DNA of 13,646 bases from Microcaldota archaeon (GTDB lineage Archaea; Micrarchaeota; Micrarchaeia; Burarchaeales; JAKAKT01): contig JAPLWU010000059.1 in NCBI GenBank assembly GCA_026396425.1, forward strand, positions 1-13,646. Reading direction: 5' to 3'. The position numbers were made by a program, and so were the translations under genes. Below the pieces are notes generated by a model. It was not told where the DNA came from. It did not search any database and was given only the letters and a program-made list of their open reading frames with translations. Positions 1 to 8,600 of the stretch are shown piece by piece; the stretch's first letter is position 1, and each line of letters begins with the position of its first letter.

Positions 1-754
1 TTTCGGGGTAGTTAGATCGCCGACAAGAGCCGAGGAAGCCACATGAGTCGGAGGTGCAGGGGTTGCCATCGTCGCACCTTTCTTCGTAGTAGCAGCCGCG
101 GGTTACTGAGTCGCACCTGTCGAGTGTGCAGCTTCTGCCGTCATTGCATGAGATTTGGGTATTCGAGCAAGTTCCAAAATTGCAATTGTCCAGCGTGCAT
201 CTGTTGTTGTCATCGCAGGCGAAGGTGCGTATACATGAGCCAGCCACGCAAGCAGCTGAAATGCATGCAGACGGGTCAGGTGCACAGGCTGCATCGACGC
301 CAACGGCAGTGTATACGCATTGACCGGCTACGCAGTTCCTCCAATTGCAAACTCTGGTTGGGCAGTTAGGCGGACAGGTTATGCAGATGTCCTGGTTCAG
401 GCAGACGCCATTGGACAGGCACGAATCGGTTGTACACAGGTCGCCATCATCGCATGTTGCTCTTGTGCAAACCCCTCCAATGCACTCGTAGCCCATGCAC
501 CCAACGCCGCCGCATGGGGTATCATCGGGCCTAATACCCGCGGGGTAAGTGCAGGCATTGTTGACGCATTGCCTATCAGGGTTTGTCCAGTCCTGGCAGG
601 GGTCGTTGCAATCATTATCTTCGAGGCAGAAGCCGCCTGGAGGAGTCCAAGCGTGTGCGAGGGGGGCGAGCAAGAGGAACAGCAGTGCAACCAATAAGGC
701 CCGTTCACCGATTCCCAACGCAATCCACCGAAATAAAACGTTGAAGGGTAGCAT
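1..754 (-). CDS. Exported cysteine-rich protein with CTDC-type repeats, 3' end outside the window
   Basis: This open frame covers 251 codons with no stop before the left edge. Residues 1-35 form a signal peptide: Arg18, a hydrophobic core at about 19-32 (ALLVALLFLLLAPLAHA), and a likely cut after AHA-35. The mature part has many Cys, Asp and Asn. Four copies of a C-[DN]-D-x-x-x-C-T-x-D-x-C motif start at residues 101, 180, 203 and 227 (CDDGDLCTTDSC, CDDNNRCTLDNC, CNDGRSCTLDRC, CDDGNPCTSDSC); the last three are spaced 23-24 residues apart. This matches the known Dictyostelium CTDC repeat (Pfam Dicty_CTDC), also found in prokaryotic surface proteins. A disulfide-rich surface or secreted role, perhaps adhesive, is inferred. 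The ATG at 754 is only 9 nt from the TATA box (763-771). A TTG at 718 (residue 13) with GGTGG upstream also gives a good signal peptide and may be the true start. Confidence 0.85.
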   Translation of the reverse strand, partial: MLPFNVLFRWIALGIGERALLVALLFLLLAPLAHAWTPPGGFCLEDNDCNDPCQDWTNPDRQCVNNACTYPAGIRPDDTPCGGVGCMGYECIGGVCTRATCDDGDLCTTDSCLSNGVCLNQDICITCPPNCPTRVCNWRNCVAGQCVYTAVGVDAACAPDPSACISAACVAGSCIRTFACDDNNRCTLDNCNFGTCSNTQISCNDGRSCTLDRCDSVTRGCYYEERCDDGNPCTSDSCGFLGSCRRSNYPE

Positions 755-762
755 ATATATAG

Positions 763-771
763 TTTTATATA
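763..771 (-). promoter_or_regulatory. TATA box of the CTDC-repeat protein gene
   Basis: Reading the minus strand, TATATAAAA lies here. Archaeal transcription normally starts about 25 nt downstream of the box, which would be near 740. That is inside the longest reading frame (ATG at 754) and supports the downstream TTG start at 718. Confidence 0.5.
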
Positions 772-804
772 GTGCGGGTTCGCAAGTATTAATGGTCACA
801 TATC

Positions 805-1080
805 CACCACATATTCGCGTCCGAGCTCGAGTTACGCTCGGACCGCATCCCACCGCGTTGGGCGCGAGTATGTCACATACCCACGCCCGATTGGGCCGGT
901 ATGCGAAAGTTGGATAAGACCTCGCCGAGGGCGTGCGCATAACCACGCCCAACGGAGCAGGTATATGTGAGTGGAATGAAACCACGCTGAGGGCGTGATT
1001 ATGCGTGGATATGTGGTGACGCCCGACTGGGTTGGCATGTGGCCATTGGATAACCGCGCCGAGGGCGCGGGTATGTGGTG
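805..1080. repeat. Array of about seven GC-rich hairpins, three tandem units of roughly 60-75 bp
   Basis: This gene-free region holds two alternating hairpin types. Type I is GCCC-GAYT-GGGY at 885-896 and 1021-1032, with a decayed copy near 946-957. Type II is a 15-mer with a GAG loop at 921-935, 983-997 and 1055-1069 (CTCGCCGAGGGCGTG, CACGCTGAGGGCGTG, CGCGCCGAGGGCGCG). Type I precedes type II by 35-38 nt (centre to centre) in all three units, joined by a TGGATAA-like linker. Most hairpins are followed by a TATG or TATG-like word. A related hairpin, CGCG-TTGGG-CGCG, lies at 854-866 and a longer one, GTCCGAG/CTCGGAC, at 819-843. In type II the second pair is A-T in one copy and G-C in another, and mismatched in the third, so pairing is kept in two of the three. 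It may be an operator array, a structured leader or a structural DNA element; I cannot tell which. Confidence 0.75.
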
Positions 1081-1085
1081 TAAAA

Positions 1086-1715
1086 ATGGCAAACGCTGGC
1101 GCGATGAAGAGTCCTGAAGCTAAAGAGACGCGGCTAGGCGAGGCCGAGCTTCGCCAGCAGACGGTTGCGAGGCTTTACGAGTGCGGGGAGATTATCGGGC
1201 GGCTGGACATTGATAGCGACAAGAGAGCCAGATGGGGTACCGGAATAGGCCAGCTGGTCAAAGACGTCGGGGCGGGAAAGAAGGGCGCAATGGAAAAGGC
1301 GGAAAAATTAAATGAAACCATAACGAAAATCCAGCTCCACCTGACTTTGGCCGACAGGCTGCAGGAAAAAATTGACGGTGGAAACCTCGCCCCGGAGCAG
1401 AGGAAAACGGCCGAGTCTTTCGTTGCGGAGCTAAGGGCCGGAAAGGAGGGCGCATTCGAGAAGGCGGGCGAGTTCTATTACCAAATAAGGGAAGCGGATT
1501 ACAGAGGGCTAGTCGGGGAACTAAGGGGAAAGACGGTTTACTTAAGGAGAATCGTGGAGCAAATCGAGAGCGACTACAATCAACTCACGTCAGGAAAGAT
1601 TATCAAAGAAGAATTCTTTCCTGAAATCTACCAGCCTGCTCAGCCCGGTGTATCCTCTCTCCTGCGTGAGTGTTGTGTTTTTGGAAGAGGCAATAAATGG
1701 AATAAGCCAAAATGA
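1086..1715 (+). CDS. Unrecognised 209-aa helical, charged protein
   Basis: I do not recognise a family. The protein is rich in Lys, Glu, Arg and Ala and should be almost wholly helical. It has no signal peptide or membrane segment, so it is probably cytoplasmic. Two short stretches are similar, GAGKKGAMEKAEKLNE and RAGKEGAFEKAGEFYY, which suggests an internal repeat of about 80-90 residues. The start at ATG 1086 has GGTG at 1077-1080, 5 nt upstream. A TTG at 1032 in the same frame lies inside the hairpin array and gives an unlikely sequence; ATG 1104 is a further alternative. The stop overlaps the start of the next gene (ATGA), which points to translational coupling and a shared role with the 1106-aa membrane protein. 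The last 20 or so residues are less protein-like than the rest. Confidence 0.7.
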   Translation: MANAGAMKSPEAKETRLGEAELRQQTVARLYECGEIIGRLDIDSDKRARWGTGIGQLVKDVGAGKKGAMEKAEKLNETITKIQLHLTLADRLQEKIDGGNLAPEQRKTAESFVAELRAGKEGAFEKAGEFYYQIREADYRGLVGELRGKTVYLRRIVEQIESDYNQLTSGKIIKEEFFPEIYQPAQPGVSSLLRECCVFGRGNKWNKPK

Positions 1716-4700
1716 AGATAACGGAAAGGCTGCTCATGGGCCTGACGGGAGAGACCGAGATTCCTCTGGCCAACAAAAGCATTTACATGGACGATTTGTT
1801 TTCGCTCGCAAAGGGCGAGGCGGACAAGTGCCTCTACCTCGTGCGGTTCCAAACAATCGAGGATGCCAAAGCCTGCGAGAAGCTCGCTCAAAGGAAGGAT
1901 GCCGCGCAATTAGAGCGCAGGGCCGACGTGGCAAGATACGCCGGGTATATTTGCGACGGAATGGATTACATGAGGTGGTATGCCGTCGGCATCGCGGTTA
2001 GTGCCGAGGATTACAAGGGAGAACTCCTTCTGGGCAAGGGTGAATTGAAGAAAGTCGTTGAGTGGAATGCCGAACTTGAAAGGAGGATTGGATACCAGAG
2101 GGCGTACATTGGGGAGTATAGGAACGACAAAAACGTGCCGTTGCTTGGTGACGTGCTGGATGGAACTAAGAGCGCGGATGGGGCGATTGTCTCGACTTCA
2201 TTCACAAGGGAATGCAACAAGTTCAAGAACGACATGAACGGGCTTATACAAAAGCGCGAGCTCGAGCTGAAGGCCGATGAGAAAGGTTGGAGCCAGATGA
2301 GGAGAGTCTGGGAAAGTTACGGGATGACGTTCATTGACAGTTCGATGCTTGCAGCAGGGTATGCGGGCAAAGCACTGTCCACGACGGGCTGGGGGAAGGC
2401 ATTGGATTTGGCCAGCTCGGGCTATTTCCTTTTCAGGGGCGGCCAGGCGATATACAACGAGGAGTATGCCGCAGGATTCCTTATGGTCGCCGCAATCGGC
2501 GGAAGCATGGCGGCGCGATACAGCAAGATGGCCGAAATCGCAGGCCCTGCGGCCCTTATCTCTAACGTTTCGGGGATGCTAATCACGCCAGGCCTCATTA
2601 CGGGAGTCATGGGCACTGCGTATGATATGAGCAGGTACGTGTTCACGCACCAGCAGATGGGCGCTTTAATGACGAATTTGGTGTTCGTGGGAGCCATAGC
2701 CGTGCACAGGCCGGCCAAGGAAGTTGGAGCCAGGGGCGTTGAGGTGACTGCAACCAAAGACGGGCGGGGCCTTGCGGTGAAAGAAGTGCGAGTCGAGGGT
2801 TCACGCTCGGAAAGGAGCGTCAGCGAGTTCAGGAAAACGCCCGAGGGCGATTATCAGTTTCATTCAAAGGAGGTTGATGTTACTTACAAGTCGCCCCTGT
2901 TGGACAGAACTATTACGGAAAGCTGGCAGTTCATTTATGGGGGGGTCGAACCGGGAAGACTGCCGGTTCCGCCAGGGATTCTGCCCGCTAGATTCGGCGA
3001 CGTTGTTCCGGGGAAAATAGTCCGTATTGGCGATGCTTATGCGCGCAGGGGCGTTGAGATTGGCCCGAGGCGCGAACTTGGAAAAGAACGCGAAATAGTC
3101 GAGCTGCCCATAGCGGTTAACGACAGCCGTGTAAGAGGGCAGGATGAGACGGGAGGCAAGGGAGGCGGCAAATCAGGAGGGGAAACGCCGATAATCCCAA
3201 TAATAAAAGTTGGCGAGACCGCTCCTGGAACTACGACGAAGCAGGGAGGCAAAAAGGAAAAAGCGGGAGGCGAAACGCCAAAAGTTGCCGAAACTGCCGG
3301 CGAGGTTATGAAGGGTGCGGAAACGAAAACCGAAGGCGGGAAAGGCAACAAAGCAGGGGAAGCAAAAGACAAAGCTGCTGCCGAGGAACTCTTGTACCTG
3401 CTGAAGGCAAGGAAGGAAGCGGGCTTATTCCAAAGGATTATCCCATGGTCCAAACTGAACTTAGGGATTGCCAAGCGTATAATAAAAGTTCCGGGTGCTT
3501 TGCGTGAAGTGGGTAAAGAGAAACAGAAGCGGGAGGAGGTCTTGCTCGAAGCCGCGCCCGAGGTGAAGGGCGAGGAGAGGCCGCAGCCGTTGCGCAAATT
3601 GGTCGAGCGTATAACCGAGGCCGTGGTGGAAACCCCGCGCAATCCACTCCGCAAAGAGTTCTGGAGAGAAGCACTCACGAGCAGGAGGATATATGATCAG
3701 GTGGGGAGCGACCCTGCATTTGCCGAGTTCGCAGAAAAGACCGGAATAGACCCGAAAGTACTTAACGCGGTGTGCAGGAGGCCAGCTTTCTGGATGCCTA
3801 CAGTCAGGATTGACATTACGGAGAAAGGGCTCAGAATCAAAGCCGAAAAAGAGGCAGTTACTCTCAAACCGGTTCCTGAGTGGATTTCCGCGCCGGCGAG
3901 GGCGCTTCCAGGGGCGGCGGCGATGATTGGCACGTTATTTTTAGCCGATTACGCCTTATATCGCGCCCGAAGCGGGGGTACGCTTGGGTTTGAGGAGTTT
4001 AGGAATAGGAGCGTGCCCGGAAGCAACGGAGAGTGGGTATCAGACGTCCCAGGGTATTGGGCCTTTAGGACGGGCTTGGCACCATTGGTCTCCTGGGGTT
4101 TTGTCGCGCCTTTGTTTGCGAACATGCAAACGAGGTTTGTCGAAAAGAGAGTCGAGGCGAGAAAGAACGTCATGCTTGACAACCCTGCGGCCGTCGACGC
4201 AATCGCCGAGACGAAGGCATTCAAATACTCCACCCCAGAAGTGCAGGCCGAAATACTTTCAAAGTGGGTAGGCGGAGTTTTGATTTTTGGGCCCGAGTGG
4301 GGTAGGAAGTACATCGCCAAATTGGGGACCGAAACCGCGAGAATAAACCCTCCCAAGTGGAGATACGCGGGCGGAGTTGTTACCAAGGAGATTGTCCACC
4401 GGACGTATTATGGAAAGTTCCTCGGAATACCAACGCATGGCACGGCGGCCGCCATGGTGACCAAGAACCTACTTGCAACTACGTTCGGCAGCGGATATTT
4501 CGGGATAGTGCGAGGGGTAAAGGCATGGAAGAACAGGGGCAGATTCGAATTCGCAAGGGAAAAAGAGGGGGAGATTGCCGAAAAGCGTTATGAGAAAGAG
4601 CAGGAGGTACAGGAAAGGTACGGCGGCAGGGAGCTCAAGAGGGCCGAGAGTAAGGAAGTGGAGAAGGAGGCCTATGAGATGTTTAAGAAAATGTACGAGG

Positions 4701-5032
4701 AGTACAGAGAGGAGAAGAAGAGCCGCAAGGAGGCGAAGAAAGAGGCGAAAAGGAATAACAGCGATTTCACCAAGACTGACCTGGCGGAAGAACCGAAGGC
4801 CGTGAAGGTACAGAGGAAAGGGGAGGAAACACCGGTGCTGGGAATGCAGATGGAAGAGCCGTTCATGGTAAGGGTTGGTGGCATGAGACAGTTCGGGATG
4901 AAGGGCGACTGGCTCCTGCAGATTGGGAACATGAAGAGGATTGTTCACGCCGATGCTTTCAAGAGGGAAGGATACTCCATTGTTAAGAGGGAAGGATACT
5001 CCATTGTTCCGCCAGAAGCTTTGAGCAAATGA
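1712..5032 (+). CDS. Unrecognised 1106-aa multi-segment membrane protein
   Basis: No family is recognised. The layout by residue is: 1-205 charged and helical; about 212-332 several hydrophobic segments (about 253-268, 277-303 and 316-332 are the best); about 335-470 mixed, likely beta-rich; about 473-555 low complexity in Gly, Lys, Glu and Thr; further hydrophobic stretches at about 732-749, 787-805, 852-860 and 911-932; about 945-1016 highly charged coiled coil; and a compact C-terminal module at about 1050-1099 with GDWLLQIG and HADAFKREGYSIV. That module loosely resembles PGDYG-type domains, an uncertain match. Membrane location is inferred. The start overlaps the previous stop (ATGA) and has no clear ribosome binding site, so it probably depends on coupling. 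The stop likewise overlaps an upstream ATG of the next gene. A 24-bp exact duplication lies near the 3' end. Confidence 0.8.
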   Translation: MKITERLLMGLTGETEIPLANKSIYMDDLFSLAKGEADKCLYLVRFQTIEDAKACEKLAQRKDAAQLERRADVARYAGYICDGMDYMRWYAVGIAVSAEDYKGELLLGKGELKKVVEWNAELERRIGYQRAYIGEYRNDKNVPLLGDVLDGTKSADGAIVSTSFTRECNKFKNDMNGLIQKRELELKADEKGWSQMRRVWESYGMTFIDSSMLAAGYAGKALSTTGWGKALDLASSGYFLFRGGQAIYNEEYAAGFLMVAAIGGSMAARYSKMAEIAGPAALISNVSGMLITPGLITGVMGTAYDMSRYVFTHQQMGALMTNLVFVGAIAVHRPAKEVGARGVEVTATKDGRGLAVKEVRVEGSRSERSVSEFRKTPEGDYQFHSKEVDVTYKSPLLDRTITESWQFIYGGVEPGRLPVPPGILPARFGDVVPGKIVRIGDAYARRGVEIGPRRELGKEREIVELPIAVNDSRVRGQDETGGKGGGKSGGETPIIPIIKVGETAPGTTTKQGGKKEKAGGETPKVAETAGEVMKGAETKTEGGKGNKAGEAKDKAAAEELLYLLKARKEAGLFQRIIPWSKLNLGIAKRIIKVPGALREVGKEKQKREEVLLEAAPEVKGEERPQPLRKLVERITEAVVETPRNPLRKEFWREALTSRRIYDQVGSDPAFAEFAEKTGIDPKVLNAVCRRPAFWMPTVRIDITEKGLRIKAEKEAVTLKPVPEWISAPARALPGAAAMIGTLFLADYALYRARSGGTLGFEEFRNRSVPGSNGEWVSDVPGYWAFRTGLAPLVSWGFVAPLFANMQTRFVEKRVEARKNVMLDNPAAVDAIAETKAFKYSTPEVQAEILSKWVGGVLIFGPEWGRKYIAKLGTETARINPPKWRYAGGVVTKEIVHRTYYGKFLGIPTHGTAAAMVTKNLLATTFGSGYFGIVRGVKAWKNRGRFEFAREKEGEIAEKRYEKEQEVQERYGGRELKRAESKEVEKEAYEMFKKMYEEYREEKKSRKEAKKEAKRNNSDFTKTDLAEEPKAVKVQRKGEETPVLGMQMEEPFMVRVGGMRQFGMKGDWLLQIGNMKRIVHADAFKREGYSIVKREGYSIVPPEALSK
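4961..5008 (+). repeat. Perfect 24-bp tandem duplication inside the 1106-aa gene
   Basis: Positions 4961-4984 and 4985-5008 are identical. The repeat is in frame and makes the protein read KREGYSIV twice in a row just before its last eight residues. The lack of any divergence suggests a recent slippage event or an assembly artefact. Confidence 0.95.
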
Positions 5033-5052
5033 TTGGATTGCAGGTGATGTTT

Positions 5053-5604
5053 ATGAAGAGGGCCGAAGAAATAAAAAAGGAGCTCGAGGGGCTTTCAGCC
5101 GAAATAACGCGCCTTGCAGGCGAGGCCGGCAAGCGCGATGCCGGCGAGATATGGTCCGGGATTCTTGAAAAAACCGAGGACATGGTTGACCTCGCGGAGG
5201 AGCTTTTGGAGCTGGAGCCGGATACGGAGTTCGAGCCGGCAGAACCCGACGTTTCAGGATTCACAAACTACCTCGCAGAGAACGCGAAGATAATCGAGGG
5301 CGGGAAGGAGACCATGCTCCTGGTCGACGGAGTTGCCATCAAGGTTCCTACGGCCGGCAACGAGATGATAGTTGAAAAATTCAGGGAGCTGGCCCGCCAG
5401 ATTAGGGAGGACGAGGAGGATGCGGAGCTCGTCGCCTTCGACCTGATAGAATACGTGCAGGCCGGCGGGGAGTTCGAGCCGCTGCAGAGGGCTTACGTCT
5501 CGGCCTCGCTCGCCATGTACGAGGGAGAGATAGGCGTCAGCGAGGGCTTGCTCGTGCAGACCGCAGTATGCTCCAAACTAGGAGAGGCCGCGGGAGCACA
5601 ATAA
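5053..5604 (+). CDS. Unrecognised 183-aa acidic helical protein
   Basis: No family is recognised. The protein is strongly acidic (many Glu and Asp), has no signal peptide or membrane segment, and looks helical at both ends (residues about 1-55 and 110-183). A short middle part, ETMLLVDGVAIKVPTAGNEM, is likely a beta strand pair. I chose ATG 5053 because AGGTGAT lies at 5042-5048, 4 nt upstream. An in-frame ATG at 5029 overlaps the stop of the 1106-aa gene (ATGA) and would add eight residues; ATG 5047 is a third option. Either way the gene is coupled to, or closely follows, its neighbour. It may be a cytoplasmic partner of the membrane proteins on each side, but only position supports that. 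Confidence 0.75.
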   Translation: MKRAEEIKKELEGLSAEITRLAGEAGKRDAGEIWSGILEKTEDMVDLAEELLELEPDTEFEPAEPDVSGFTNYLAENAKIIEGGKETMLLVDGVAIKVPTAGNEMIVEKFRELARQIREDEEDAELVAFDLIEYVQAGGEFEPLQRAYVSASLAMYEGEIGVSEGLLVQTAVCSKLGEAAGAQ

Positions 5605-5612
5605 TATAAATA
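5605..5612 (+). promoter_or_regulatory. TATA box of the 1284-aa gene, leaderless start
   Basis: TATAAATA lies here, directly after the stop codon of the preceding gene. The box centre is about 26 nt before ATG 5635, the archaeal box-to-start distance, and there is no ribosome binding site. The transcript is therefore likely leaderless, so this gene can be expressed independently of the three genes upstream. Confidence 0.7.
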
Positions 5613-5634
5613 CCCGTCTTGGCAAAGCGTAATC

Positions 5635-8600
5635 ATGAGAATGGCTGCCGCGGTTTTGGTTCTGCTCCTGATTGCAACGCCCTATTTCGCGCAGGGCGAG
5701 TGCCCGGTATTTAAAGTCCCCACCATAACCGAACTCACGGTTTCGAGGAACGAGGTGAGCGGGGCGATGGAGGCCACGGCCACGCTCTCCTACGAGGACA
5801 AGGCAAGGGCCACCGTCAGGCCGCTGCCACTGCAGGACATTTGGTTCCAGCTCTGCCCTGTTTCGAATGCAACCGTGAATGCGTCGCTTCCTTGCCCCTC
5901 GGACCAGCGCAAATGCATCCCGGGCGAATGGAACTGCACCGGCGGATGCTGCCTCGTCAACCCGCAGATTCAGGTCGTGAAAACGAACCTTGACGGCAGG
6001 GCGACCGCTCTTTATCCGCTCATGGACGCGGGCGTAATTGCAGAGTATAAGGGCGGGGATGCTTATCTCCCGAGCAACAGCACGTCCGCCTACACGAAAA
6101 GCTCGCTCGGGTTCCTCAACATAACCATTTGCATGCCGCTTTTCATAGTCCTCGCGATGCTCATGATGTCGATGATGGCAATGGGCAGAAGCCCCATCTC
6201 GGCATTTGATTTCTCGGCGATAAAAGCGCCACGCGCGGCGCACAAGAGCGTTACGACGATTGGGTTCAGCGCTGGCGCGATTGTTGCCGCAGCCAAAGGA
6301 ATTAGTGGTGCGGTTAAAGGCAAGGGAAAGGCGGATGAAAAGAAGAAAAACGAGGCGCAGAAGGAGGTAGACAAGGCCCAGAAAGAGGTAGACAAGGGGA
6401 AAAAGAACGGGAAGGAGATGTCAAAGGCCGAGGGCAAGTTGAACGAGGCCAAGGCCGCGATGAAAGATGGGGATTACGACAAAGCAAAATCGTGTGCAAC
6501 GCAAGCCAATTCGGCGGCAAAGGCATCGAATCGCGGGACATTCGGGAAGATTATGCACGGGATTGGCAGCGCAGGAAAATACGCCGCAGGAGTAGGCGCA
6601 CGCGCACCCTTAAACCCGCTCGGAGCGGTCAGGGACTTGGCGGCGCTGCCAGCAAAGACCTTCGCGGGGCTGGCGGCTGGAGGCGTAAGCAAGGCCAGAG
6701 GAAAAGATTTCAAGGAGGGTTACAAGCAAGGGTCGGGAGCGGTTGGAAAAGCCATCAAGGATCCTCTTGGGGCCGTTGCCGGAGCCGCGAAGTTTCAGGC
6801 TAAAACGATGGTAGGCCTCGTAACCGGAGTTAAGGGCGCTCTAACATCAGGTAGCGCGAAGAAGGGTTACGCCAAGGGCAAGGAGGGCGCGAAATCTGCT
6901 GAAAAGGCGATTGAGAAGGGCGGGAAGGCGCTCGCGAAAATCGGAACGCTGGGCGGGGCGACGAAGGATGACGCCAAGAAAGAAATAAAAAAGGCCGAGG
7001 CGAGCATCGAAAAAGCGAAGAAGGATGGCGCTGGTGAGGAGAAGCTGAATGGCATGAACAAAAAATTGGAGGAGGCAAATGCGGCATTTAAAGAAGGCAG
7101 ATATGAATCGGCAAGACACAGCGCGAATGAAGTTGTTACTGGAATTGCGCGGGGAACCGGGGGGGCGGCTTTCGACGAAATAAGAGGGGCCGTATCGCCA
7201 GTCAACTTATTGAAGGAATTGATCGGCGGGAGCGGATACGTGGGGTCTAAGGTCGGCAGGGCTCACGATATCGGTGGGGTCAAACTCGCGTTTGGGTCGC
7301 GGGCGATCAGAGCGATGATGAGCGAGCTCTCGGGCATGTACGAAAAGAAGAAGAGAGACGAGCTGGTCGGCAAGATTGAGGAGTATCAAAAGCTTAGCGG
7401 AGAGCAGAAAATAGATAAAGAAAAACTGGGGGAATTGGGCGGGCTCAAAGGAAAGGACGGCCTGAGGAGGATTGAGGAAGCGGAAGGACTCAGGGAGATG
7501 CAGAAACTGGGCGTCGAGCTTAACGAAGCGCAGTTGGGGAAGTTGTCCAATTCAAAGGAGTCTTTGGCTACGATGGACGCGATAAACAAAAGAGAAACGA
7601 GGCTGGGTGCTCTTGCTTCGGAACTCGACGGAAAAAGCGTTCCGATAAGCAACGTGGAGTTGAAAGGGTGTTTTGCGTTTGGCGTAAGCAACAAGATAAG
7701 GATTGATAATGGCGAATTGTGGTTGGAGCCCGAGACGCGGGTAGGCCCCCTCGGGATTCCCGCCTCGTTCCTCCGCGCAATTGAATACCTTAATATCCTC
7801 GCGGTCATACCGCAGGGCCTTTACGTCATGAAGTTCGAATTCGGAAAGCTTGGAATGAACGGTTCAACCACCACCGGCATCGCGGTAAACGCAGATTCGG
7901 CCACGCCGGGGAGCTGGGTAAGCGCAATTGATAATGAACTCGAGGGACAGAAGGCCATACGAAAAGAAAAGGAAAATCTCGGAGAGAGGCAGAAGATGGT
8001 GGAGAAGGAAGCCGGAGAGTTTTGCGAGAAGCTCCCGGGATTCAGAAAAATCTACGGTGAAATTTCGGCTGAGCTGGAGAGGATAGGGCAAACCAAGGAC
8101 CCGGTGAAAAGACTTGAGATGCTCAGGGATTTTGACAGGAAGAGCATGGGCAGGCTCAGGACTCTTACAGAAGAACTCTCTGGCAACATGGACGACATTA
8201 TCGATGAACGATATGACATTGAGGTGAAAGACGTTCAGCTCGACTTGCGAAAATCGAGTCTCGGGCTCATTGCGCTCCCGGAGAAGATAGTTGAAAGGGC
8301 CAAGGGGCAGAAACCCGTTGGAAACGAGCGGCAGAACGCGGACGCGATGAAGCTTCTTGACCGGTTGGAGAAGGAGGAAAGCTGGCTCGAAAAGGAGGTC
8401 AGGGATAAGAATGTCGGGGAGCAGGAAAGACAGACGCTGCAGGAAAGGCTTTCCGATGTGCGCGAGGAGAAGAAAGCCATATTCACATTCCATCCGCTCG
8501 GAGGCGAGACCGCGGATTTGCTGGGCGAAATTGTGGGCAAACACGGGGAACTCAGGAAAGCATACGAGAACATGGATGTAGAGAGGATAAATGGGATTGA

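Noticed and set aside
805..1080. CRISPR array
   Set aside because: The repeats are hairpins of 12-15 bp with variable sequence and unequal spacing, and there are no cas genes. The segments between them are themselves similar, unlike spacers.
832..1092. 86-codon minus-strand frame across the hairpin array
   Set aside because: Its residues simply translate the hairpin repeats; it has no ribosome binding site and no protein-like pattern.
2159..2215. ADP-ribosyltransferase-like STS motif (GAIVSTSFT) in the 1106-aa protein
   Set aside because: Only the three-residue core is present. The upstream Arg context and the downstream (Q/E)xE catalytic motif could not be placed, so the match is likely chance.
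3037..3678. 213-codon minus-strand frame opposite the 1106-aa gene
   Set aside because: It is Ser/Pro/Phe-rich, as expected from reading the complement of Lys/Glu/Gly-rich code, and has no initiation signals.
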